A stretch of 64,000 bases of DNA from contig JQKK01000008.1 in assembly GCA_000746015.1 (NCBI GenBank), forward strand, positions 1-64,000. Direction: 5' to 3'. The notes beneath the pieces are model-generated. The model saw only the letters and a program-made list of their open reading frames with translations, made no database searches and was not told the DNA's origin. Positions 57,801 to 64,000 of the stretch are shown here, one piece after another (position 1 is the stretch's first letter; each line of letters starts with the position of its first letter). Source of the DNA: Lachnospiraceae bacterium MA2020. Its GTDB lineage: Bacteria; Bacillota; Clostridia; Lachnospirales; Lachnospiraceae. Made by a program: the position numbers and the translations under genes.

Positions 57801-58062
57801 GGAGGATACTGTCAGGCTTTTCCTTAAGAATTATCTCTTCAAGCATCTTTGCTGAAAGCGGCTCGATGTACACTTCATCAGCAATTTCCTTATCCGTCAT
57901 GATAGTTGCAGGATTTGAATTAACAAGACAGACTTCTATGCCCTCTTCCTTTAATGAACGGCAGGCCTGTGTGCCGGCGTAGTCAAACTCAGCAGCCTGT
58001 CCGATAACTATCGGGCCTGAACCAATTACTAAGACCTTCTGGATTTCATTATTCTTTGGCAT
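54835..58062 (-). CDS. carB: Carbamoyl-phosphate synthase large chain
   Basis: A 1075-residue enzyme with two homologous ATP-grasp halves (about 1-400 and 550-935), an oligomerisation region between and an MGS-like allosteric domain at the C-terminus. Both halves have the biotin-carboxylase-like start (VLVIGSGPIVIGQAAEFDY and ILVLGSGPIRIGQGIEFD). It makes carbamoyl phosphate for pyrimidines and arginine. It starts 2 bases after carA. Confidence 0.97.
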   Translation of the reverse strand: MPKNNEIQKVLVIGSGPIVIGQAAEFDYAGTQACRSLKEEGIEVCLVNSNPATIMTDKEIADEVYIEPLSAKMLEEIILKEKPDSILPTLGGQAGLNLGMELAESGFLAEHGVKLIGTTAETIRKAEDRLEFKETMEKIGEPVAPSLVVENIEDGVEFSRKIGYPVVLRPAYTLGGSGGGIANNEAELREILANGLRLSRVGQVLVERCISGWKEIEYEVMRDAAGNCITVCNMENIDPVGVHTGDSIVVAPSQTLSDKEYQMLRSSALNIIDELKITGGCNVQFALHPNSFEYCVIEVNPRVSRSSALASKATGYPIAKVAAKIALGYTLDEIKNAITKKTCACFEPTLDYCVVKIPRLPFDKFMTAKRTLTTQMKATGEVMAICNSFEGALMKAIRSLEQNVDSLTSYDFSSLTAEQLEKRLAIVDDQRIYVIAEAIRKNLSRDLIHEITKVDLWFIDKIAILVEMEHRLKTESLTEELLREAKRIEFSDKVIAEYTGMTVQEIMALRSKHNIHASFKMVDTCAAEFKASTPYFYSVYGGEDESTEVEPTGKRKKILVLGSGPIRIGQGIEFDFCSVHATWAFSKAGYETVIINNNPETVSTDFDIADKLYFEPLTPEDVANVVNVERPDGAVVQFGGQTAIKLTEALMKMGVPILGTSAENVDRAEDRELFDQVLENTGIRRPAGHTVFTAEEAVKAANDLGYPVLVRPSYVLGGQGMRIAFNDEEINEFIGIINQITQDHPILVDKYMMGKEVEVDAVCDGNDILIPGIMEHVERAGIHSGDSISVYPAQTISDKVKETIAEYTRRLAKELHVVGMINIQFIAMGDDVYCIEVNPRSSRTVPYISKVTGIPIVDLATRVIIGDTIKSLGYEPGLQKEGDYFAIKMPVFSFEKVYGAEISLGPEMKSTGECLGIAKDYNEALYKAFVGAGVRLPKYKQVIITVKDSDKHEVIDIGRRFEKLGYTIYATRSTANVLKENGVNARKVNKVTQESPTVMDLILGHKIDLVIDTPTQGFDKRRDGFLIRRTAIETGINVITALDTADALLTSMESENANGKLTPIDIAKVDRRGNA

Positions 58063-58064
58063 TA

Positions 58065-59258
58065 TTAAACTCTGTCCTTTCTCATCATATCGATAAATCT
58101 GTCAAACAAGTAAGCTGTGTCGTTAGGACCTGCGCAGGCCTCCGGATGGAACTGAACTGTGAAGATATTCTTATTTACATACTTCATACCTTCATTTGTA
58201 CCATCATTTACATTTATAAATGCAGGTACCGCAATGTTTGAGTCCATCTTATCCGCATCTACCACATAGCCGTGGTTCTGTGAAGAAATGTACACTCTTC
58301 CGGTAGCCAGATCCTTTACCGGGTGGTTTGCGCCACGGTGACCATACTTCATCTTATGTGTATCCGCACCTGTAGCAAGTGCCATGAGCTGATGTCCAAG
58401 GCAAATTGCAAATATCGGGATATTTGAATCGTAGAGCTTTCTTACCTCATATATTACCGAGCCGCAATCCTTAGGATCTCCAGGGCCGTTTGATATCATT
58501 ATGCCATCCGGCTTAAAGTCCATAATGGTCTCTGCAGGAGTAGAAGCAGGGAATACTGTAACATCGCATCCACGTCTTGCAAGATTAAGCGCGATATCCT
58601 TCTTCATTCCCACATCAAGAATGGCAACCTTGAGACCTATACCATTCAGACTCTTTATAATGCTCGGAACTTTTTCTGCTTTTTCCGGCTTTTTTGTTAT
58701 AGAAGCCTGAGTTGTCACCATTCCTGCCATAACACCATTATCTTCAAGTGTAAGTGAAGGTGCAACTCTGTACTTTTCCTTACATGTAACCTTTGATACT
58801 ACATCCCCCGTCCTATACTCCTTAAGTCTTGGAATTATCTCATCAAGATCATAATTCTCATTTCTTGTGATCATTCCATTCATAGTACCCTTTTCTCTAA
58901 GAATCTTAGTAAGAGCACGTGTATCTATACCTGCTATGCCCGGTATATCATTTTTCAGGAGAAAATCCTGGATAGTTCCCTCTGAACGGAAATTGCTCTC
59001 AACTCTTGAAAGCTCATGAACAATGTATCCGTCTGGCCATGCCTTAAGTGACTCCATATCATCGCTGCAAATGCCGTAATTACCGATCAATGGATATGTC
59101 ATGCACACTGCCTGTCCTGCATAGGATGGATCTGTGAGCACCTCAAGGTATCCTGTCATAGAAGTGTTAAATACAATTTCGCTGATTATCTCTTTGTCAG
59201 CTCCTATTGCATTTCCCTTAAAAACTGTACCATCTTCAAGTATCAAAAATGCCTGCAT
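58065..59258 (-). CDS. carA: Carbamoyl-phosphate synthase small chain
   Basis: A 397-residue glutamine amidotransferase subunit. The N-terminal CPSase small-chain domain has EIVFNTSMTGYLEVLTDPSY, split here as FNTSMTGY and DPSYAGQ. The amidotransferase half has ISNGPGDPKD, the nucleophile in ICLGHQLMALA and the His-Glu pair in FHPEACAGP. It supplies ammonia to CarB. No PyrR-type attenuator was recognised upstream. Confidence 0.97.
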   Translation of the reverse strand: MQAFLILEDGTVFKGNAIGADKEIISEIVFNTSMTGYLEVLTDPSYAGQAVCMTYPLIGNYGICSDDMESLKAWPDGYIVHELSRVESNFRSEGTIQDFLLKNDIPGIAGIDTRALTKILREKGTMNGMITRNENYDLDEIIPRLKEYRTGDVVSKVTCKEKYRVAPSLTLEDNGVMAGMVTTQASITKKPEKAEKVPSIIKSLNGIGLKVAILDVGMKKDIALNLARRGCDVTVFPASTPAETIMDFKPDGIMISNGPGDPKDCGSVIYEVRKLYDSNIPIFAICLGHQLMALATGADTHKMKYGHRGANHPVKDLATGRVYISSQNHGYVVDADKMDSNIAVPAFINVNDGTNEGMKYVNKNIFTVQFHPEACAGPNDTAYLFDRFIDMMRKDRV

Positions 59259-59292
59259 GTAATTCTCCTACTTTTATTTTGCAAAGTTAATT

Positions 59293-59316
59293 GATGCCTA
59301 TGTCTATGCTTATGCT
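59293..59316 (-). repeat. Short hexamer repeat before carA
   Basis: Four hexamers (AGCATA, AGCATA, GACATA, GGCATC on minus) stand in line between the purL hairpin and the carA start. It may affect the leader or be a slippage tract. Confidence 0.5.
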
Positions 59317-59317
59317 T

Positions 59318-59345
59318 TGCCCGCGTACCTTGTGATACGCGGGCA
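59318..59345 (-). other. GC-rich hairpin between purL and carA
   Basis: TGCCCGCGTA and TACGCGGGCA form a perfect 10-bp stem with an 8-base loop, 5 bases after the purL stop. No T tract follows, so it is not a typical terminator; it may be a rho-dependent, processing or stabilising site. Confidence 0.7.
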
Positions 59346-59350
59346 TCTTA

Positions 59351-62300
59351 TTACTTAAAATATTTTACGCCTGATTCAAACAGCTTCATGTCCTGCATAC
59401 CATAGATATTGATGTTTACGTACTCTCCCTGACGCTCTGCATGAGCCATCTTACCATAAACACGACCATCTTCGCTTGTAATACCCTCTATAGCGCAGTA
59501 TGAACCATTGACATTCCATGTCTCATCCATAGAAACATTTCCATCCGGATCACAGTACTGTGTAGCAATCTGCCCCTTATCAAAGAGCTTCTTGATCCAG
59601 TCGGAAGAAGCAACAAATCTACCCTCACCATGTGATGCCGGATTTGTATAAACTCCTCCAAGTGCTGCCTCCCTAAGCCATGGAGACTTGTTTGAAACAA
59701 CCTTTGTATAAACCATCTTAGATATATGACGGTTTATAGTATTAAATGTAAGTGTCGGGCTGTCATCCTTCTGAGCATCAATGATCTCACCGTAAGGAAG
59801 AAGTCCAAGCTTAACAAGTGCCTGAAATCCATTACAGATACCAAGTACAAGACCATCTCTCTTATTGAGGAGGTCCATCATAGCTTCCTTGATCTTTGCA
59901 TCGCGGAATGCTGTTGCAAAGAACTTAGCTGATCCATCAGGCTCGTCACCGGCTGAGAAACCGCCTGGGAACATAACGATCTGTGCATCCTTTATAGCTG
60001 ATGTGAAGCTCTTTACAGAATCCCTGATAGATTTTGCATCAAGGTTTGTAAATACTCTTACATCTGTCTCTGCTCCTGCCTTCTCAAAGGCTCTTGCAGT
60101 ATCGTACTCGCAGTTTGTACCTGGGAATACAGGTATAAATACCTTTGGCTTTGCAATCTTATTCTTGCACACATAGAGTTTCTTCTCGTTGTAGATCAAA
60201 GAAGGAACTATTGATTTATCCTCGGATGACTTTGTAGGGAATACACCCTCAAGTGTGCTATTGTAAGCATCCAAAAGATCACTTACATAAAGTCTCATAT
60301 TTCCATGTGTGATGCAGGAATCAGCAGAAACCTGACCTACGATCTCATATGGAATTCCAAGTGAGCTGAATGTAACGATATCCGAAACTTCTGCAAGGAT
60401 GTTACCTGTCTCTGAAAGGAACATCTGCTCAGGGCTGAAGTAATCTGAAAGCTCTGCACCAACACCATTACCAAAGCTCATCTTTGCAACTGCAGGAGCG
60501 ATACCCTTTTCATCGAGCGCATAAGCTGAAACGATGTAGCCTTCCTTGATCGCATCATGTATCTGATGATAAAGCTCAATCGTCTTATCGTAAATTGGAA
60601 GATCGTAATCGTCTGTAGGTATGGTGAACTTAACGATAACATCTCCAGCCTGCTTAAACTCAGGAGTTATGATATTCTTTACATTCTCAACATCAACCGC
60701 AAAGGAAACGAGTGTTGGAGGAACATTGATATTTTCAAAAGTTCCTGACATTGAATCCTTACCACCGATAGATGCAAGGCCATACTTCATCTGAGCTTCG
60801 AAAGCTCCGAGAAGTGCCATAAGCGGGATACCCCATCCGGACTTATCCTCAGACATTCTCTGGAAGTACTCCTGGAATGTAAAGTGGATCTTATCCATGT
60901 CACCGCCTGCTGCAACGATCTTTGCGATAGACTCTGTAACAGCGTAGACTGCACCATGGAAAGGTGACCATGATGAGATAAATGGATCAAATCCATAGCT
61001 CATCATCGAAACAGCATCACTTGAACCCTTGAGCATTGGTATCTTTGCTACCATTGTCTGAATAGGTGTAGCCTGATTTCTTCCACCGTATGGCATAAGG
61101 ACTGTGCCTGCGCCGATAGAAGCATCAAATCTCTCTACAAGACCTTTCTGTGAACACTCATTGAGGTCAGAAAGTGTATCAAGCCATGCCTTTCTCTCGT
61201 CCTTTATTTCTATCATCTCATCGAAATAAGCGTCCTTATCAGTAGGAACTTTTACTTCGACTTCTGTTTCCTGATGTGCACCATTTGTATTGAGGAAATC
61301 ACGGCTGATATCAACTATAGCCTTTCCTCTCCATCTAAGCACAAGCCTTGGCTCCTCAGTAACTACAGCAACTTCTGTAGCTTCAAGGTTTTCCTCTGCT
61401 GCATACTTAAGGAATTTCTTTACATTTTTCTTGGCAACAACAACTGCCATTCTCTCCTGTGACTCTGAAATTGCAAGCTCAGTACCATCAAGTCCTGCAT
61501 ATTTCTTTGGCACCTTGTCAAGATTGATGTCTAGACCATCTGCAAGCTCGCCAATAGCAACAGAAACTCCACCAGCACCAAAATCATTGCATACTTTAAC
61601 AAGAAGACTTACTTCCTTTCTCCTGAATAATCTCTGGAGCTTTCTCTCAGTAGGTGCATTACCCTTCTGAACCTCTGCTCCGCATGTCTCTATAGACTCA
61701 GTAGTATGTACCTTTGAAGAACCTGTAGCTCCACCGATACCATCACGTCCTGTACGTCCTCCGAGAAGGATGATGATATCACCCGGATCTGCATGCTCTC
61801 TTACTACGTTTGCCTCAGGTGCAGCTGCCATAACAGCTCCGATCTCCATTCTCTTAGCCGCATAATTTGGATGATAGATCTCATGTACAAAACCTGTAGC
61901 AAGACCGATCTGATTACCATATGAAGAATAGCCGTGAGCTGCCTCTCTGACAAGCTTCTTCTGAGGAAGCTTTCCTTCTATAGTATCTGCTACCGGCACA
62001 GTAGGATCTGCAGCACCTGTAACACGCATTGCCTGATATACATAAGCTCTTCCTGAAAGCGGATCTCTGATAGCACCGCCAAGACATGTAGCAGCACCAC
62101 CAAAAGGCTCTATCTCTGTAGGATGGTTGTGTGTCTCATTTTTGAACATCACAAGCCAGTTTTCCTTTATAACATTGCCCTTCTCGTCCTTTACCTCGAT
62201 AGGTACTACGATAGAGCATGCATTTATTTCATCTGATTTCTCAAGGTCATTGAGCTTTCCGGACTTTTTAAGTGACTTCATACCCATGAGAGCAACGTCC

Positions 62301-63136
62301 ATAAGGCTTACGAACTTATCTCCGCCCTTCTCACTTACTCTGTCACCATAAACCTCATCTCTTGCAGAAAGATATCCCTTCCATGCTTCTTCGATAGGCT
62401 TTTTGTAAAAACCATCGCTAAACTTAACATCTGTAAGCTCTGTAAGGAAAGTAGTATGACGGCAATGATCTGACCAGTATGTATCAAGTACACGGATCTC
62501 TGTCATAGAAGGATCGCGCTTCTCTTCAGTTTTAAAATACTTCTGGATATGTTTGAAATCTTTGAATGTCATAGCTAACCCAAGAGAGCTGTAGAGCTTT
62601 TTAAGGGCTGCTTCGCTAAGACTGATAAATCCATCAAAATATGTGATATCAGCCGGCTCTTCATAATTTGTTACAAGAGTTGACGGTTTTTCCAAACCAA
62701 TAAGACGTGAATCAACAGGATTCACAACGTAAGACTTGATAGCTTCAATTTCCTTTTTTGTTAATCTTCCGGAAAGACAGTAAACTTCCGCAGTGTGAAT
62801 GATAGGCTCTTCACTGTCACGCAAAAACCTTATACACTGCTCAGCAGAATCTGCTCTTTGGTCGAATTGTCCCGGCAAAAACTCCACAGAGAAAACAACA
62901 TCGTCTGCTTCTCTCTCAAAGTCTTCCTCATACAAAACATCTACCGGCGGCTCCGAGAAAACACTTTTTTCGGCTTTCTTGAAAATATCATCGCTGATAT
63001 TCTCAACATCATAGCGGATAAGATGCCTCACCTTAATGTCGCCTTTGACACCGATATAGTTTTTGATCTCGTCTGCAAGCTCTGCAGCTTTCGTAGCGAA
63101 CGGTGCCTTTTTCTCAACATAGATACGTCTGACCAT
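59351..63136 (-). CDS. purL: Phosphoribosylformylglycinamidine synthase, single-chain form
   Basis: A 1261-residue long-form enzyme that converts FGAR to FGAM in purine synthesis. The N-terminal, linker and two AIRS-like catalytic regions contain RVLDTYWSDHCRHT, FKNETHNHPTEIEPFGGAATCLGG-type sequence (given in part as ETHNHPTEIEPF) and GGKDSMSGTF. The glutaminase domain at the C-terminus has the nucleophile in LGICNGFQALVKLG and FPGGFSAGDEPDGS. Many Firmicutes use three separate proteins (PurS, PurQ, PurL); this long form is common in Lachnospiraceae. It is the largest gene of the window. Confidence 0.97.
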   Translation of the reverse strand: MVRRIYVEKKAPFATKAAELADEIKNYIGVKGDIKVRHLIRYDVENISDDIFKKAEKSVFSEPPVDVLYEEDFEREADDVVFSVEFLPGQFDQRADSAEQCIRFLRDSEEPIIHTAEVYCLSGRLTKKEIEAIKSYVVNPVDSRLIGLEKPSTLVTNYEEPADITYFDGFISLSEAALKKLYSSLGLAMTFKDFKHIQKYFKTEEKRDPSMTEIRVLDTYWSDHCRHTTFLTELTDVKFSDGFYKKPIEEAWKGYLSARDEVYGDRVSEKGGDKFVSLMDVALMGMKSLKKSGKLNDLEKSDEINACSIVVPIEVKDEKGNVIKENWLVMFKNETHNHPTEIEPFGGAATCLGGAIRDPLSGRAYVYQAMRVTGAADPTVPVADTIEGKLPQKKLVREAAHGYSSYGNQIGLATGFVHEIYHPNYAAKRMEIGAVMAAAPEANVVREHADPGDIIILLGGRTGRDGIGGATGSSKVHTTESIETCGAEVQKGNAPTERKLQRLFRRKEVSLLVKVCNDFGAGGVSVAIGELADGLDINLDKVPKKYAGLDGTELAISESQERMAVVVAKKNVKKFLKYAAEENLEATEVAVVTEEPRLVLRWRGKAIVDISRDFLNTNGAHQETEVEVKVPTDKDAYFDEMIEIKDERKAWLDTLSDLNECSQKGLVERFDASIGAGTVLMPYGGRNQATPIQTMVAKIPMLKGSSDAVSMMSYGFDPFISSWSPFHGAVYAVTESIAKIVAAGGDMDKIHFTFQEYFQRMSEDKSGWGIPLMALLGAFEAQMKYGLASIGGKDSMSGTFENINVPPTLVSFAVDVENVKNIITPEFKQAGDVIVKFTIPTDDYDLPIYDKTIELYHQIHDAIKEGYIVSAYALDEKGIAPAVAKMSFGNGVGAELSDYFSPEQMFLSETGNILAEVSDIVTFSSLGIPYEIVGQVSADSCITHGNMRLYVSDLLDAYNSTLEGVFPTKSSEDKSIVPSLIYNEKKLYVCKNKIAKPKVFIPVFPGTNCEYDTARAFEKAGAETDVRVFTNLDAKSIRDSVKSFTSAIKDAQIVMFPGGFSAGDEPDGSAKFFATAFRDAKIKEAMMDLLNKRDGLVLGICNGFQALVKLGLLPYGEIIDAQKDDSPTLTFNTINRHISKMVYTKVVSNKSPWLREAALGGVYTNPASHGEGRFVASSDWIKKLFDKGQIATQYCDPDGNVSMDETWNVNGSYCAIEGITSEDGRVYGKMAHAERQGEYVNINIYGMQDMKLFESGVKYFK

Positions 63137-63158
63137 TTTGCAAATTCTCCTCTTTGAA

Positions 63159-63614
63159 TCATATAGTGGTTCTGTAGAAATCCATTAGGCCTTTTAATTT
63201 TTCCAGCGTCATGAGATAAATCCTTTCCTCAGCGCCTTCTGACCAGCGACTCGCGATCCTCTGTCCTTCAAGGACATACCTGCTGAGTATGCCCCTGAGG
63301 ATACCTATATCACGGATTGTAGCCATCTCAATCAAGCGTCGCTCATCGTCATGTGTGCGGATACGATTTCTGGTATAGACATACGGATAATTTCTATCCA
63401 TAAGCTTTGTCCCTGCGGCTCTTTTAACAAACGTTAAAAGCATGCTGTCAAAAACCGGAAACTTCAATGTAGACTTTCCATATTCACCATCATAGTCTTT
63501 GGCAACATCCTTTCCTCCCTTTGACGTAAAGTAAGGGATGTATGTTGCAAGTGCCAGTACATCATCACCGAACTCATGAATAAAACTGTCGGCAAGTGTA
63601 TTTTCAGATTCCAT
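63159..63614 (-). CDS. Conserved hypothetical protein, possibly DUF6508-like
   Basis: A 151-residue soluble protein rich in charged residues, with a patterned core: DYDGEYGKSTLKFPVFDSMLL followed by RNYPYVYTRNRI, given here as KFPVFDSMLL and NYPYVYTRNR. Its helical C-terminal half (MATIRDIGILRGILSRYVLEG) resembles small Firmicutes proteins of the DUF6508 type from memory; this could not be checked. It starts with a GGAGG site and lies 22 bases upstream of purL, so the two are probably co-transcribed. Confidence 0.75.
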   Translation of the reverse strand: MESENTLADSFIHEFGDDVLALATYIPYFTSKGGKDVAKDYDGEYGKSTLKFPVFDSMLLTFVKRAAGTKLMDRNYPYVYTRNRIRTHDDERRLIEMATIRDIGILRGILSRYVLEGQRIASRWSEGAEERIYLMTLEKLKGLMDFYRTTI

Positions 63615-63632
63615 AGATCATTCCTCCATAGG

Positions 63633-63674
63633 ATTATACGCACTGAGAAACAGTATAGCACACTTTAGTGTACT
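63633..63674 (-). promoter_or_regulatory. Candidate promoter and operator before the hypothetical gene and purL
   Basis: On minus, an 18-bp near-palindrome AGTACACTAAAGTGTGCT (63657-63674, one mismatch) leads directly into TATACT (63652-63657), and a second TATAAT-like box lies at 63633-63638. It fits a regulated promoter for the hypothetical gene and purL, but no clear -35 is seen. Confidence 0.45.
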
Positions 63675-63688
63675 TTCGCACGACTTTT

Positions 63689-63964
63689 TTACATTTTTAT
63701 AAAAGCTACTTCGTTCTGCATCTCTTCAGGCAATTCTTCCTGCACAGAAGTTACCTTTCTCACTATAAGACCAAGAGAGTGTTCCTTGGACTGCTGCTTG
63801 ATATTAAATCTCTCAATAAGTGTCTGATACTGCGGGTTGCTGCCAAGTGCTTCTCTGTACTTTTTACTGAAAGTGCAGTACTTAAATACCATTTCACGTG
63901 CAACTTTATTAAGCTTTGACTGTCCCAAAGCTTCATTTTTTATATAAGCTTCATAATCAGCCAC
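63689..63964 (-). CDS. Small conserved hypothetical protein
   Basis: A 91-residue soluble protein from a GTG at 63964, which has AGGGGTG at the right distance, so the gene is complete. It is mostly helical and rich in Lys and Glu, with no membrane segment, Cys cluster or catalytic motif seen. Its stop is 74 bases before the start of the next hypothetical gene. No function can be given; similar short proteins occur in Lachnospiraceae. Confidence 0.65.
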   Translation of the reverse strand: MADYEAYIKNEALGQSKLNKVAREMVFKYCTFSKKYREALGSNPQYQTLIERFNIKQQSKEHSLGLIVRKVTSVQEELPEEMQNEVAFIKM

Positions 63965-64000
63965 AAATACACCCCTGTAATTATTTCTTGCTTTCTGAAG

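Noticed and set aside
62900-63160. Purine riboswitch upstream of purL
   Set aside because: The 22-base gap before purL is too short, and no riboswitch core was seen there or before the hypothetical gene upstream of purL.

Overview
The window looks like chromosome of a Lachnospiraceae-type Clostridium (Firmicutes). The grounds are: a moderately low GC content; strong AGGAGG-type ribosome binding sites; the secG-rnr-smpB-ssrA order; the priA-def-fmt-rsmB-rlmN-phosphatase-kinase-rsgA cluster; a MurE of the meso-diaminopimelate type; a tRNA-Trp T-box before trpE; and several short conserved proteins of that family. The genus is not fixed by what can be seen; a relative of Butyrivibrio or Coprococcus is only an inference. 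Nearly all genes lie on the minus strand, and only cstA and feoAB are on plus.

Region by region (minus-strand genes are read from high to low coordinates). 1-384: the 5' end of a 16S rRNA gene (cut by the window edge) with its leader and a near-consensus promoter. 385-4103: a lipoprotein, a histidine kinase/response regulator pair and a small membrane protein. 4166-4290: copy 1 of a hairpin-rich repeat. 4342-9316: tmRNA, smpB, rnr, secG and gpmI (RNA and ribosome quality control, secretion, glycolysis). 9358-23246: an FAD oxidoreductase, then a long near-gapless cluster from murE and priA down to rsgA (cell wall, replication restart, formyl-Met metabolism, rRNA methylation, PASTA kinase/phosphatase). 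23498-27404: cstA and a fused feoA-feoB on plus. 27458-32278: an rRNA/tRNA methyltransferase followed by a visibly AT-rich accessory patch: a 975-residue metallophosphoesterase of unknown type, a GC-richer orphan fragment and an MNT/HEPN toxin-antitoxin-like pair.

32411-35536: a polar amino acid ABC transporter with a promoter flanked by two identical-format inverted repeats. 35638-41241: a trp operon (trpE-G-D-B-A) under a Trp T-box. It has no trpC or trpF, and copy 2 of the hairpin-rich repeat lies between trpG and trpD and supplies the last codons of trpG. 41291-43323: a lipoprotein and a cytidylate-kinase-like protein. 43346-48044: a complete branched-chain amino acid ABC transporter (livK-H-M-G-F). 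48336-52186: a MacB/FtsX-type efflux or export system with an HlyD-like adaptor. 52376-63136: argS, queH, carB, carA and long-form purL. 63159-63964: two small conserved hypothetical genes.

The most unusual items are: (1) the 124/125-bp repeat present twice in the same orientation, whose differences include compensatory changes in two stems, suggesting selection for structure; (2) its place inside the trp operon; (3) the missing trpC/trpF; (4) the AT-rich metallophosphoesterase plus MNT/HEPN island; (5) the paired CCTA-N9-TAGG operators. No CRISPR array, intact insertion sequence or prophage was seen.
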